Assembly (NCBI RefSeq): GCF_005886805.2
Contig: NZ_CP045429.1
Span: 3,690,501-3,754,500, forward strand
Source of the DNA: Pseudoalteromonas rubra
Lineage (GTDB): Bacteria > Pseudomonadota > Gammaproteobacteria > Enterobacterales > Alteromonadaceae
Direction of reading: 5' to 3'
Length of the DNA: 64,000 nucleotides
This document shows positions 35,101-39,407 of this stretch, in pieces. Positions within the stretch are counted from its first letter, which is position 1; every line of letters begins with the position of its first letter. The notes under the pieces were generated by a model. The model had not been told where the DNA came from, made no database searches, and saw only the letters and a program-made list of their open reading frames with translations. Both the position numbers and the translations under genes were made by a program.

Positions 35101-36906
35101 AATGGCTTTCAGAACGCCTTTGCCCGAGCCCGGAACCAAATGGTTGAGGTGCAGCAGCGCCATGGTCAGACCCTGGCAATTAACTGGGGCTACTGGCATT
35201 CAGATGACCCGCTAAAAAGCATCGAGAACAGCTTTGCCGAGAAAAAAGGCTACCAGTTAATCCAGATGTCGGATGCCTTTGCGCAGCTGCCTAAATTACT
35301 TAGCGCCGGGCGCAGTACCCTGGCTACCATCTGCACCACAGAGCCGGAGCGTATCATGCACAACACTGCGGCACTGTTACAGCGTAAACGCCTGACGCAA
35401 CCCCGCCTTGAGCACGGAACAGATGAGGTACCTGACGCGTCTGGGGATATCGCCGCTACCGTGGTGAGCATTGTTGGCCAGGTACTGGGGATCGCTCCCG
35501 ACGAGCTGGATCTGAATTGCGATCTGTATGATTATGGCTTCGACTCCATCTCATTGCTAAAAACCTTCCAGCAGCTCAAAACCCGCCTCAATATTGATAT
35601 TCAGGCCGACGCCTTTAAGAACATGAATACCATCCAGGCGCTGATCGACGAAATCGACAAGGCCCATGGCCAGACTCAATCTGATGACGATGCGTCATTG
35701 CCTGAGTTTATCGTCGATGCGGGCATTGATCTGCCGACACTGCCCGATGAAATCACGCATGCCTATGAGGGTGATGCCCGTCATGTGCTGCTCACTGGTG
35801 CAACCGGCTTTTTAGGCGGTCACCTGCTGGCAGAGCTGTTGGCCACCACCGAAGCAAAGATATACTGCCTGGTGCGTGCCAGCTCCGTTGAGCAGGCACG
35901 CAGCCGGATTGCCGATAATGCCAAACAGTATGCGCAGACTCTGGACCTGGATCGTATTGTGCCTGTCCCGGGTGATATGGAGCAATCCCGCTTAGGCGTA
36001 TCCGACGAGCACTGGACACGACTGTGCCGGGACATCCAGCATGTGGTGCATACGGCGTCATATGTGAACCATATCCAGCCCTACTTTGCCTTTAAAAAGT
36101 CGGTGGCTGGTACCAATGCCCTGCTCAAACTGTGCTGCACGGACACGCTGAAGATGATCCACTTTGTCTCCAGCACCACGGCCAGCACCCAGATAAAAGA
36201 CTCGCACTTTTCAGTCAACCCGCGAGAATCCTTTATTCCAACAGACGAAGCGGCCTTACTGTGCAGCGGGTACGGACAGTCAAAATGGGTGCAGGAAGAA
36301 AACATTCGTCAGGCATCACTCATAGGTGTGCCCTACACGGTTTACCGCTTTTCGGAAATCTCAGGCTCATCAACAAGTGGCATTGGCAACACGGATGATG
36401 TCTTCCACCGCATCCTGAAAATGATGCTCAGCATAGAGGTACGCCCAACTGAAAGCCCGTACATGCTGGATATCATTCCGGTTGACCGCGCGGCCACATG
36501 TATCGTTGCAGGCATGAGTGACCCGCAAAAACGCAACCAGGTCTATCACGTGGCAAACCCAGCGCCACTGAGCATCGCAACCTTCTATGACTTTGCCGCT
36601 GAGCGGGGCCTGCGCTTTACCCACACGGATAAAGCGGAGTTCATTCGTGCCTGTGAAGCCTACGCGGCCCAGCGGGAAGGCAAAGATCAGGTCATTATGC
36701 AGGGCTTATTGTCATCACGCCCCGGTTACGACGAATATCTGTTTGAAGCGTATTTTATGCCGATGGACCCCTACGATAAGGACAACTTCATCGCACTGAC
36801 CGAGCGCTATGACATCACGCTGGGCGACTGGGAGAGTTTGTTTGATACTTACTTTACCCAGTGGCTGGAAGACAGACACTATCGGGAGATCTGGCAGGAG
36901 AGTTAA
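17128..36906 (+). CDS. Trans-AT hybrid PKS/NRPS megasynthase, 5 modules with terminal reductase
   Basis: 6592 residues, starting at ATG 17128; a GTG at 17044 would only add an Arg-rich tail. Module 1: KS (Cys185, His320, His362), DH (HxxxGxxxxP at His628, Asp786), KR (GGAGGLG 1050, Tyr1191), C-methyltransferase (ILEIGAGTGG 1447), ACP (Ser1702). Module 2: KS (Cys1946), KR (2549, Tyr2686, IDD fingerprint), ACP (Ser2834). Module 3: C (HHLIIDG, His3028), A (TSGSTG 3486), PCP (Ser3895); the A pocket reads D-F-W-N-I-G-M-V-H, the threonine code. Module 4: KS (Cys4122 in HSNCSSS), KR with Tyr4861 but Gly4848 in place of the catalytic Ser, ACP (Ser5000). Module 5: KS (Cys5220), KR (Tyr5988), ACP (Ser6140). 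Last, a thioester reductase (GATGFLG 6224, Tyr6382/Lys6386) for NAD(P)H-dependent release. No AT domain anywhere, no loading module, no thioesterase. Confidence 0.96.
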   Translation: MTSKHNPQTPTQPDKTPDIAIVGLSLRFPGADNKHQFWHNLSHKISSISEVPVERWDWKKYYDPRPGKNAQKSISKWGGFIGDIAGFDAGFFAISPKEAQSMDPQQRLSMELAWACFEDAGLRPSQFKNTATGVYLGCSNTDYQEFSTGNIDPHFLTGMSTGVFANRISHYFNFQGPSETVDTACSSSLVAIHKAMNDFRSGEISAALVGGVNLLITKNRYVSFSKLGVLSPQGRCKTLDAEADGYVRGEGVGMVLLLPVETAKTLNATIYGIIKGSAVGHSGKTNTLTSPNPFSQSRVIQQAIDNAQLGSDQIGFVELHGTGTVLGDPLEIQGLKRAFRASKQKTPGAPCYLSTVKTNIGHLESAAGIAGVIKTLLAFEHEQVPPLQNFATLNPKISLEKSPFKLATECMPWPGEQRLAGISSFGFAGVNAHVILESPKRLNPERPALDTALPIVLSARTRTALTQRAADLLASLGSDNSVELQDLSYTLTVGRESMKHRMGFAADSLASLKAQLSKFVSGEAGDWHYSKVAATTEQVEVTHDTLDARITGWVRGDVIDWQTSYSDLSPQRISLPAYPFEHKPYWLAAEDEAQPSHLHPLLHRSMPALGELLFASDFTGNEPFLRDHQVQGQALLPGVCTLEMVHAAMTLSGQLTDSQSLRLSQVSWLRPVTIDAQSSPVYLSLKQTGDRVTFELWREANDVRQVYASGQAEVTEHSVTTQDITALSDSHTVATTELYQQFSAAGVNYGPAFQRLTTLCVAGQKAQGTLAPINAPDFAFAPEQLDSALHTLLGFAEKAQPGLPFALEQAELLAPLPSDKTLIVCATQHTHADASSQRFDVVLCDEQGVVYVHLRGFSTRSMAHDADATQLFTVLPGWQHLTAPPSAETTQSNFDYQGPASLKPAWCTDSAQPADHLLWVAKDEYADPLTLFTHLKTLIEQGKGTEPLAITLLTFQTQQVHDETVDARGAGLIGLLQSVAQEYPRWQVRVVDLSAECKEETNHWQQATRLPAGFYAHRDDIWHHFSACEHTYLDSGKSAYRQDGVYLVLGGAGGLGQVWSEWMIRQHQAQIVWVGRRALNEDIEQAINRLGELGPAPHYIQADACDEAAMKDVMYTIKQDYGQLHGVVHSVLHLEDQSLANMDDAQFLRAYQAKQTSGETLLSVCKDQSLDFVLLFSSMQSFSPAPGQSNYAAGCQYLDSLARSASAELPIKVVNWGYWGDVGRVSDPFYQRKMRQAGIGSIDAQAGMTALAKFMSSSLTQVGVVKMTPERAQAALVRSSYSSECRYNAFQPELAAPALALDTQSADTEILYTLCQALISAGWQHPAERTEVLSDLPDYFALWWQETARYLSEAGLLQDDELTLPGPPAEQTVLAQEDYALLNAALAALPEILSGQRKATDVLFPGGSLALVESVYRDNPVAMHANQALVTQLTHYLSSLGEQPVRILEIGAGTGGTTRTVLPELRNFNVTEYAYTDLSQAFFSHAKAQFQPDYPFVQTAYFDVSKPLSEQQIDLASYDVVIATNVLHATADMLSTLNNAKACLKRGGLLLINEVTQPSLFTQLTFGLLEGWWLSKDTTLRLPGSPLLSQPRWQQLLSSNGFTLATSATDAQSPQQVLCAQSNGRLVQQRPKPVQQETLISNPNTAMQQPEQTPTDSQPAADSATLSDFVAQTLSGIASQALSMTADELDPDDSFADYGVDSILAIQILDEINARFTLSLPPTLLFDFPSIATLSVHIVAEHSDKATALMHKAQPAMATAQQAPPVSVQTATDKVKPVNNPSQNAMDKIAIVGMSGQFGDASNVDEFWEMLSNKRTSVRAQQRWDLSNLSPEAQNWCRYASLLDDIASFDAPFFSITPQEAEVMDPQQRLFLQEAYRALEDANMITRAAGSNTGVYLGCAQGDYASLAPQDAPAQLFWGNAGSVIPARVSYYLNLKGPALAIDTACSSSLVAMHSACQALKNGEIDAALAGGVTTLCTSQFSQHAGKAGMLSADGTCYTFDDRANGFVPGEGVGVVVLKRLSDAERDGDHILGVILASATNQDGTTSGITAPSSVSQQQLHSRIYEQFDIAPDSLSLIEAHGTGTKLGDPIEFQALTRAFRTATQRSQFCALGSVKTNIGHCLTAAGVAGVIKTVLAMQHKTIPASLHYQQGNSHIDWQDTPFYVAQDTQPWTVPDDQPRRAGVSSFGFSGTNAHLILEEYQPTETTVRAGSAKPVIIALSAKSPEVLRDKARKLTDWLAQAQLDDSALEALAYTLQIARDAMDCRMAFVAHSLTQVHTQLSDFANQQAGTYKQGNSKQGKAILAALDKDDFNRWTQAGELSKLLALWVVGAELDWSAFYPAQPTLLRLPTYPFASTPYWLSGAPKLTQVNPQPAPTVVTEDSLLHLTPQWQPLDVTSQASWSGKRQVIAVAPHNDMPNAIVLQDTSGDTAQRIEALTLALIAHIKQLASTTEPLLIQLLVPASEPLLMALAGVLKTAALEHHLLNIQLVQSDTPAQYAAQLAQVSQYTQHKVLRFTQGQCEIQTLTPQHSDVPTLMPWKENGLYLITGGLGQLGQSFVKEILAHTRHAQVIITGRRTAPESLSDLGDTSRIHYYQTDISTQTQCTELLKLIAAQHGALTGVLHSAGVIDDQLIASKTPQAVQRVLAPKVSGVMALDEASKALPLDFFICFSSIAACFGNPGQADYATANAFMDAYMIKRQQWGEQGQRHGLSLSVNWPLWAQGGMQMDAVKQNLLRSQGLAAMPDELGLKAFYQLFSEPHTQQCFLYGNPGKLTRWITPQTRIQTPSTPPQGATTLSDSALMDHLKAVVAQVSKLPVEELDSDLDFRDMGFDSIMLMSVVQQLEADPQLGLDALPPALLFEVKTLNQLHAYLVKQQPNIAAVKVTHEDPVTRQTPLGSLPLSKAQQGLWLLHKQNPALCSYNIPLVFELASLDVALMQQALDSLCQRHPVLRLRIHETDGRPTQQIHPDAIRIEQTSLAPTSQAALIDAIQQTIATPFDLSGPLLRATAWQVASGAQSRHVMVIVLHHLIIDGVSATQLLSQLWQAYHEGIPAAAPDQGFFDYLDWEQQLLASPSAETLKQFWQQSLNPTHAPLTLPGKRTTEICPDEPSSARVTLSLPVSTEQQLEQFLTRHKLSTSVFFLTVFQALLSRLTGRSELILGTPVMQRPKASMAQSLGLFVNQLPLPLTRTNSIDFVGQARANQTQLDAVISHSALPLSELLSAVNAPRTPGTHPLFQIGYACHNFIQADWVEDNQALLGALWQEFQQDAELDLSLEVTPLGGTHQLAFKFATRTYERHTVQTLADNYLQLLEDVLLRGDLPPGGQRQPQTPSAKSATLVDSFTLQAAQHPTQTAVSFAGATLSYQALEQQANQLAHTLIARGARPGSRIALVLRPGVEMIVAMLAVLKTGSAYVPVDPNSPEDRARFILADADPALILISDDLTPPVAHSQAYRLSDCLQSSAMAPVTAPGIPLAPQALAYIIYTSGSTGQPKGVLVEHHNITALLSNTQPGFGFNAQDTWCLFHSFAFDFSVWEIWGALAHGGKLVIVDDACKKDSAAFARFIHDNQISILNQTPSAFYPLMTHLLAQPALTHSLRTVIFGGEALELSKLTPWFEAAQPLPRLVNMYGITETTVHVTEMLITRDLVEQNPGKSIIGQPLPGYRLYLLDEQHNPVAAGQPGELYVGGCGVSRGYHQRAVLTAERFIPNPLAGQSKERLYRTGDLARLNAQGQYEYLGRCDDQVQIRGHRIELGEVQHALLTNPAIDDACVLAASKRHGEVLVAYLVTQVPLSDETIRAELLKVVPEYMVPAYFVSVPALPLTNNGKVDKQALLSQLPFNSHTAQAGRSAMEVSHSAATPTVQDLQAEISAVWCDVLEVDQVAPDAPFFTVGGNSLLANVLATKLSTRFNIDLPLTEVFQYSTINAQCDYLSTKVTTPIAAPVRAPEPVYPVKPTTANQAIAMIGLSCHYPDSQDAQTFWQNLIEGKNFVRHSQRAESDAAMIWLDTWVEGQDAFDPGFFNLSEKQARTMSYAQRQLLLHAWKAVEDAGYRNDQIPNTGVYISASGGDLTDLNLHDKFSNGEFFLNAEDYVASTLNQPGTLPTSISYHLGLTGPSLFVHSNCSSSLSALALACSALKAGEIDYAIVGAACLFPQRTTGYKIEKGLNFAPDARCKVFDAQADGMIGGNGVSVVVLKRADEATQDSDHIYSLIKAVKVNNDGKNKAGFFAPGTEGQMQVITQALQSADVSPASISYVEAHGTGTALGDPIEFAALQQVYQQHSDDKQYCGLGAVKSNLGHTDTLAGLTGLVKTSLSLHHKLLPGTLHYNEPNPHLDLASSPFYIVDSTRLWETPLLPRRAAVSSFGIGGTNAHAILEEAPVQPSQSTLSNLPSIVVLSATTPEVLQRQVSELLNWLEGTLCDDALRVSLAYTLQTGRQVMAHRAGFVVSSLNELKTQLTNYLARSEQAPLNPVPVGTPASWLAQGNYQAILSYWLDTGFQNWDFLYQGEQVSKLSLPTYPFDLKPYTLGLSQAQTEDPVACTLSVPKWHTQPVNTDSSTAAPDSTASHCVVLCDLPDFEVAGAITQSLSSSHYAPEQQLNDYATQLLNIVQPLAKTRQPTLLQLVIGNTQTEPLANLNSCLHGLLKTASIEHPMLRTQLLLVDPTLTIDALQTLLSDNRNAPDSIIAYEGSTRTVLDYQPLCDASPVSPWQPDGVYLITGGLGGIGHHFIAELATLPFATTVIITGRRAADDAQVQAQLRNLRQDQIKLVYRQLDVAQKMNVLLLVRDIVREFGTLHGVIHAAGIVQDTLLCNKTPTSFAQVLAPKVTGVVALDEATADLPLNFFACFAGLSGVHGAASQCDYATANAFLDSYMQQRHIRVARGERHGLSASIDWPFWQDGGMQRSAQFTHTDTAMPTNSGIDAFYRALQQPQTLVQYIPTEPAIEQQNASAIATPAAQFTSEAALDAALTEQLNTMVAALLGVQPDTLDGDTDLGEFGADSIAFITFINQLNSRYQLELSPSVLFMHSTLNSLRAHIIAEYGDTLIATNNESQTSSTDTEAERAPVNASNDEAIAIVGISAAFPKASDLDEFWHNLSTGKDCVTRHDWPQPQNSELSWPGEINWLGRLRRDTEFDPLFFNIAPAECERIQLQESLLMMHVWQCIENAGYDPKSLAGTSTGLFIGCQSGYHEGLITSPAFAPNRMSYFLDLHGPSEGVDTTCSSSLVAVHKAMAAIRMGECEQAIVGGVNIIDTPTASVAMQEIGALSPDGRCKTFAADADGIVRGEGVGMIMLKKRSAAERDQDAIYATLLGSAVNHGGKSQGFTVPNARAQTQLLDKAWRNANIDPATLSYIECHGTGTTLGDPVELDALKAAFNAHQWPTQCALGSVKSNIGHTEIAAGIAGLIKVVLQLKHQTLVPSLHVQALNPYLALEGTPLTVQTQAQPWEHGDTPRRAAVSAFGISGVNAHVVLEEYQPNITAPHSAQPDTPAMVVLSATSKAALGQKVAELANHIATLPDTPEVLAQLAATLALGRTAQAYRLGWVVSSLSELCIALGEAMPEQAQKVSHNISEQLTAEQLLTLHQTKEYAAIVRLWQSGKVASWQPLYPTALPKLHLPGTSFISKKAVETEQTNPWLLLDNQFQPAALNLPEDWQASLNAQLAHRHILLVSDTQAQQATLRAQLQTTGSKITSLCFDQLDNSALDPENLPDTTFVLGSGSLSEPEQQIKPLFELMQLTARYDNHAMQLFYGTQTDPQTETRDDLSALLRCYNLRNPQHSWTLLEQLGETDCLSDMLLQEFACTLLSTAEHQPNQVQYRDGARFALQLTQLPDANDTAQSEYEIRRGGTYLLAGALGELGMALSQRLLEDCDATLILLGRRDEQAVQPQLTQLRDVGNGTVHYLACDIADGQQLEQLSALLSDKALQLNGVFHLGTTYTEEENDWADFARSMQVKVQGTQQLDALLSSYELDFFVLFSSMAVFGSLNHLSYSYANGFQNAFARARNQMVEVQQRHGQTLAINWGYWHSDDPLKSIENSFAEKKGYQLIQMSDAFAQLPKLLSAGRSTLATICTTEPERIMHNTAALLQRKRLTQPRLEHGTDEVPDASGDIAATVVSIVGQVLGIAPDELDLNCDLYDYGFDSISLLKTFQQLKTRLNIDIQADAFKNMNTIQALIDEIDKAHGQTQSDDDASLPEFIVDAGIDLPTLPDEITHAYEGDARHVLLTGATGFLGGHLLAELLATTEAKIYCLVRASSVEQARSRIADNAKQYAQTLDLDRIVPVPGDMEQSRLGVSDEHWTRLCRDIQHVVHTASYVNHIQPYFAFKKSVAGTNALLKLCCTDTLKMIHFVSSTTASTQIKDSHFSVNPRESFIPTDEAALLCSGYGQSKWVQEENIRQASLIGVPYTVYRFSEISGSSTSGIGNTDDVFHRILKMMLSIEVRPTESPYMLDIIPVDRAATCIVAGMSDPQKRNQVYHVANPAPLSIATFYDFAAERGLRFTHTDKAEFIRACEAYAAQREGKDQVIMQGLLSSRPGYDEYLFEAYFMPMDPYDKDNFIALTERYDITLGDWESLFDTYFTQWLEDRHYREIWQES

Positions 36907-36914
36907 GTGAATAA

Positions 36915-36939
36915 CAAAGCGGGCTTTATGCCCGCTTTG
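36915..36939. terminator. Bidirectional intrinsic terminator of PKS operon and serB
   Basis: CAAAGCGGGC (36915-36924) and GCCCGCTTTG (36930-36939) form a perfect 10-bp GC-rich stem with a 5-nt loop, 9 nt after the megasynthase stop and 18 nt from the end of convergent serB. The A/T-rich bases at the stem base (AAA/TTT) and flanks fit termination in both directions. Confidence 0.85.
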
Positions 36940-36956
36940 CATTTAGTAATTCATAA

Positions 36957-37970
36957 CTAGACCGGGACACTCAACAGATAAAGCAGCTGAGTCAACGACC
37001 CTTGGGTTATCGCGGCATCGGCCTGCTCGACCACCTTAGGTTTGCCATGAACTGCGACGCCTAGCCCGGCAGCAGCCATCATGATTAAATCATTGGCGCC
37101 GTCGCCCATGGCCACGGTTTGTTTAGATGCAATACCAAACTGTTCAGCCAGAGATTTAAGCACCTCGGCTTTTTTACTGCCATCAACGACCTCGCCCAGT
37201 ACTTTACCAGTCAGCTTATCGTCGGCAATTTCCAATGTGTTAGCAAAGACCGCATCCAGCTGCAACGGCGCTTTTAGCGCCTCGGCAAACCAGGTAAAGC
37301 CACCAGAGGCAATCGCCAGATGCCAGTGATGTGCTTTGAGCACCGCACACAGCTGGGCAACGCCCTCCATCAGCGGCAGGTTGTCTTTGAGCTGCTGAAT
37401 GAGCGGCAACTCGACGCCAGACAGCTTAGCAACACGCTGATACAAACTGTCGTTAAACGCCAGTTGCCCAGCCATGGCCTGTGCGGTCACCGCTGCAACC
37501 TCATCATACACCCCGGCCAGTCTGGCAATTTCATCAATACACTCGATGGTGATTACCGTGGAGTCCATATCCATTACCAGTAACCCGGGCTTAAGCAAAC
37601 TGGGCGGCTGGCTGATAGCCGCACCTTGCAGGCCACGCTGAGCCGCTAAAGCGCGAATGGGTGCGCGCACATCGCGTGCCGAATGCGTGTAAATAACCAG
37701 GCCAGGCGTCATCGTTGCTGTTGGCTGATACAGTGCCAGTCTGGTGACCTCAATATCCGCCTGCTGACACAAACGCAGAACCTCCAGGACATCCGCCTCA
37801 TTGAGCTCAGCGCCAAAAAAACATAGGTACTGACCATCTTCGGACAGCGGGCTGCTGCCAGGTCTCAGTTGATCATCGTTTTCAATGTGGTACCAATTTG
37901 CTACAGTGAGGCACTGCTGAGCAGGCTCAGCCGTGGCACGCAACTGGATTGACGCGAGTGACTTTGACAT
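36957..37970 (-). CDS. serB: Phosphoserine phosphatase
   Basis: Last step of serine synthesis: hydrolyses O-phosphoserine in the cytoplasm. 337 residues: an N-terminal ACT-like regulatory region (about 1-120) and a C-terminal HAD domain. HAD motif I is DMDSTVI (near residue 133), motif II IASGGFTWF (near 228), motif III lysine in VDGSKKAEVL and motif IV AMGDGANDLIMM (near 290). All catalytic residues are present. It is divergent from ytjB, the arrangement known from E. coli, so this is an old chromosomal locus that now separates the two biosynthetic clusters. Confidence 0.97.
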   Translation of the reverse strand: MSKSLASIQLRATAEPAQQCLTVANWYHIENDDQLRPGSSPLSEDGQYLCFFGAELNEADVLEVLRLCQQADIEVTRLALYQPTATMTPGLVIYTHSARDVRAPIRALAAQRGLQGAAISQPPSLLKPGLLVMDMDSTVITIECIDEIARLAGVYDEVAAVTAQAMAGQLAFNDSLYQRVAKLSGVELPLIQQLKDNLPLMEGVAQLCAVLKAHHWHLAIASGGFTWFAEALKAPLQLDAVFANTLEIADDKLTGKVLGEVVDGSKKAEVLKSLAEQFGIASKQTVAMGDGANDLIMMAAAGLGVAVHGKPKVVEQADAAITQGSLTQLLYLLSVPV

Positions 37971-38090
37971 GGATACTCCTGATTGGGGTCATATCCGGCT
38001 CATTGAGCCGATGTGTGAATACTTGCTTGGTAACGGTATGCGCCCTTTTTAACATCTTAATCGTGGCATGTCAGCAGGCAAACAAGATCT

Positions 38091-38711
38091 ATGAAAAATA
38101 CACAAGCCCTTGAAACCCTTTCTTCTTCACGCAATCGGCGACTACTGCGTCTGCTCATCGCTGCGGTGTGCTTTTTAACCATTACCTGGCTGGCATTTAA
38201 CACCAGTTTTCGCTCCCATCAGCTGTTACACAGCAATGCCGACCACGCTGGCCGCAGCCTGACTAAGCAATTGGCTCTGAATGCTGCTCTGCCAATGAGC
38301 CGCATGGATACGCCCCAGCTCAGAGCCCTGAGCAACCACCTCGCCAGTGACGACTATGTGCTGTCTGTCAGACTCTATAACCATCAGGGCCAGTTTATTA
38401 TTGGTAATGATGGCCAGAGTGCGCCGCCTCAGATAACCGATTTACCTCGCCACCTACCCGGACTGGCTCAGTCAAAACAGCCCATTGTTGAACCCATTTA
38501 TGACGCAGAGCAGCAACCCATAGGCTTTGTCAGCGTCGAATACTTAACAGAAGCTGCGATGGCACAAAGCCATAGACATTTTCATGAACTGGGTCGCGTG
38601 GTACTGCTGATGCTGGGCATTGCCTGTATTTTTACCTGGCAGGTAGGGCGCGCACTGAAACGCTGGGAAGTGAAACGTCAGATCCGCAATAACACTGAGG
38701 ATCAAAAATAA
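38091..38711 (+). CDS. ytjB: YtjB/Smp-family inner-membrane protein
   Basis: 206-residue membrane protein of the Smp (SMP_2) family, whose gene lies next to serB in many gammaproteobacteria. Two transmembrane helices: LIAAVCFLTITWLAF at about residues 22-40 and VVLLMLGIACIFTWQV near 168-186. Between them is a periplasmic domain (about 42-165) with a QLRALSNHLASDDYVLSVRLYNHQG stretch like a small sensor (PAS/dCACHE-like) fold. The C-terminus is basic and cytoplasmic. Exact function unsettled; in enterics it has been called hemolysis-associated or Smp. 120 nt separate it from serB, with which it shares a divergent promoter region. Confidence 0.85.
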   Translation: MKNTQALETLSSSRNRRLLRLLIAAVCFLTITWLAFNTSFRSHQLLHSNADHAGRSLTKQLALNAALPMSRMDTPQLRALSNHLASDDYVLSVRLYNHQGQFIIGNDGQSAPPQITDLPRHLPGLAQSKQPIVEPIYDAEQQPIGFVSVEYLTEAAMAQSHRHFHELGRVVLLMLGIACIFTWQVGRALKRWEVKRQIRNNTEDQK

Positions 38712-39407
38712 ATCTCGCAAAAAACTTAGAGGTACGTACGTTTAAATATGCCGGGTAGATTGCCAGCGTGCGCTAACCACTACCACCTTATTTCATCTAC
38801 TTTCTATACTCCTGACACGGCGCATTGTTCTCTCCTTCCTTAAACCAGATAACGCCGGTGCGCTTAAATGTCCTCAGCAGTGTGCAAGTGAGGGTCTGCC
38901 AAATAATGCCATTACATAAACACCAAAATACTCATCTGATCAGCATCCCAAAAAACGAAAAAGTCAAATTTAATTATTTCGTGATTAGAAATTATTCAGA
39001 ATCAAATGCTCTTTGTCTTTTAAAGTAATTTCGTAAAAAAGCAAAATTTTACGCTCATAACACCCGATTAGTTGCTTAAATCTCGCACATGCAAATTGAG
39101 CATAAAACCACCCAATATACCGTTTTTGTAAATCAAAATGTTAAATAGTTTAACTTTAAGAAAAAATACATTTGAAAAAAAGAAAGCTATCATATTACTA
39201 TCCGTCTCAATCTAGGAACACGATACCAATAAAGGTACGAGAAAACGGAGCACTTCGATCACCCAAATTTAACTCTCAAACTGCAAGTAAATAGACAAAA
39301 AAAACGTGACCAGTTGCGCCAGTAAAGTCGACTTGACCTTACGCACAGCTGCAACCTTGTACGTTCAAATTCTGCACCTCACCGGTGTATTAAACTGGGT
39401 CAAAAAT
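38712..39407. promoter_or_regulatory. 696-nt intergenic leader of cluster 2
   Basis: No convincing gene. The part from about 38930 to 39310 is strikingly A/T-rich compared with both sides, with many A-runs. This is typical of H-NS-bound promoters and of joints of acquired DNA. The promoter of cluster 2 should be here, but I could not fix a -35/-10 pair with confidence. A 67-codon ORF at 38825-39028 lacks a ribosome site and domain and was not accepted. Confidence 0.45.

Noticed and set aside
38825..39028. 67-codon ORF in the leader of cluster 2
   Set aside because: No ribosome site, no domain, and it lies in A/T-rich noncoding-looking sequence.
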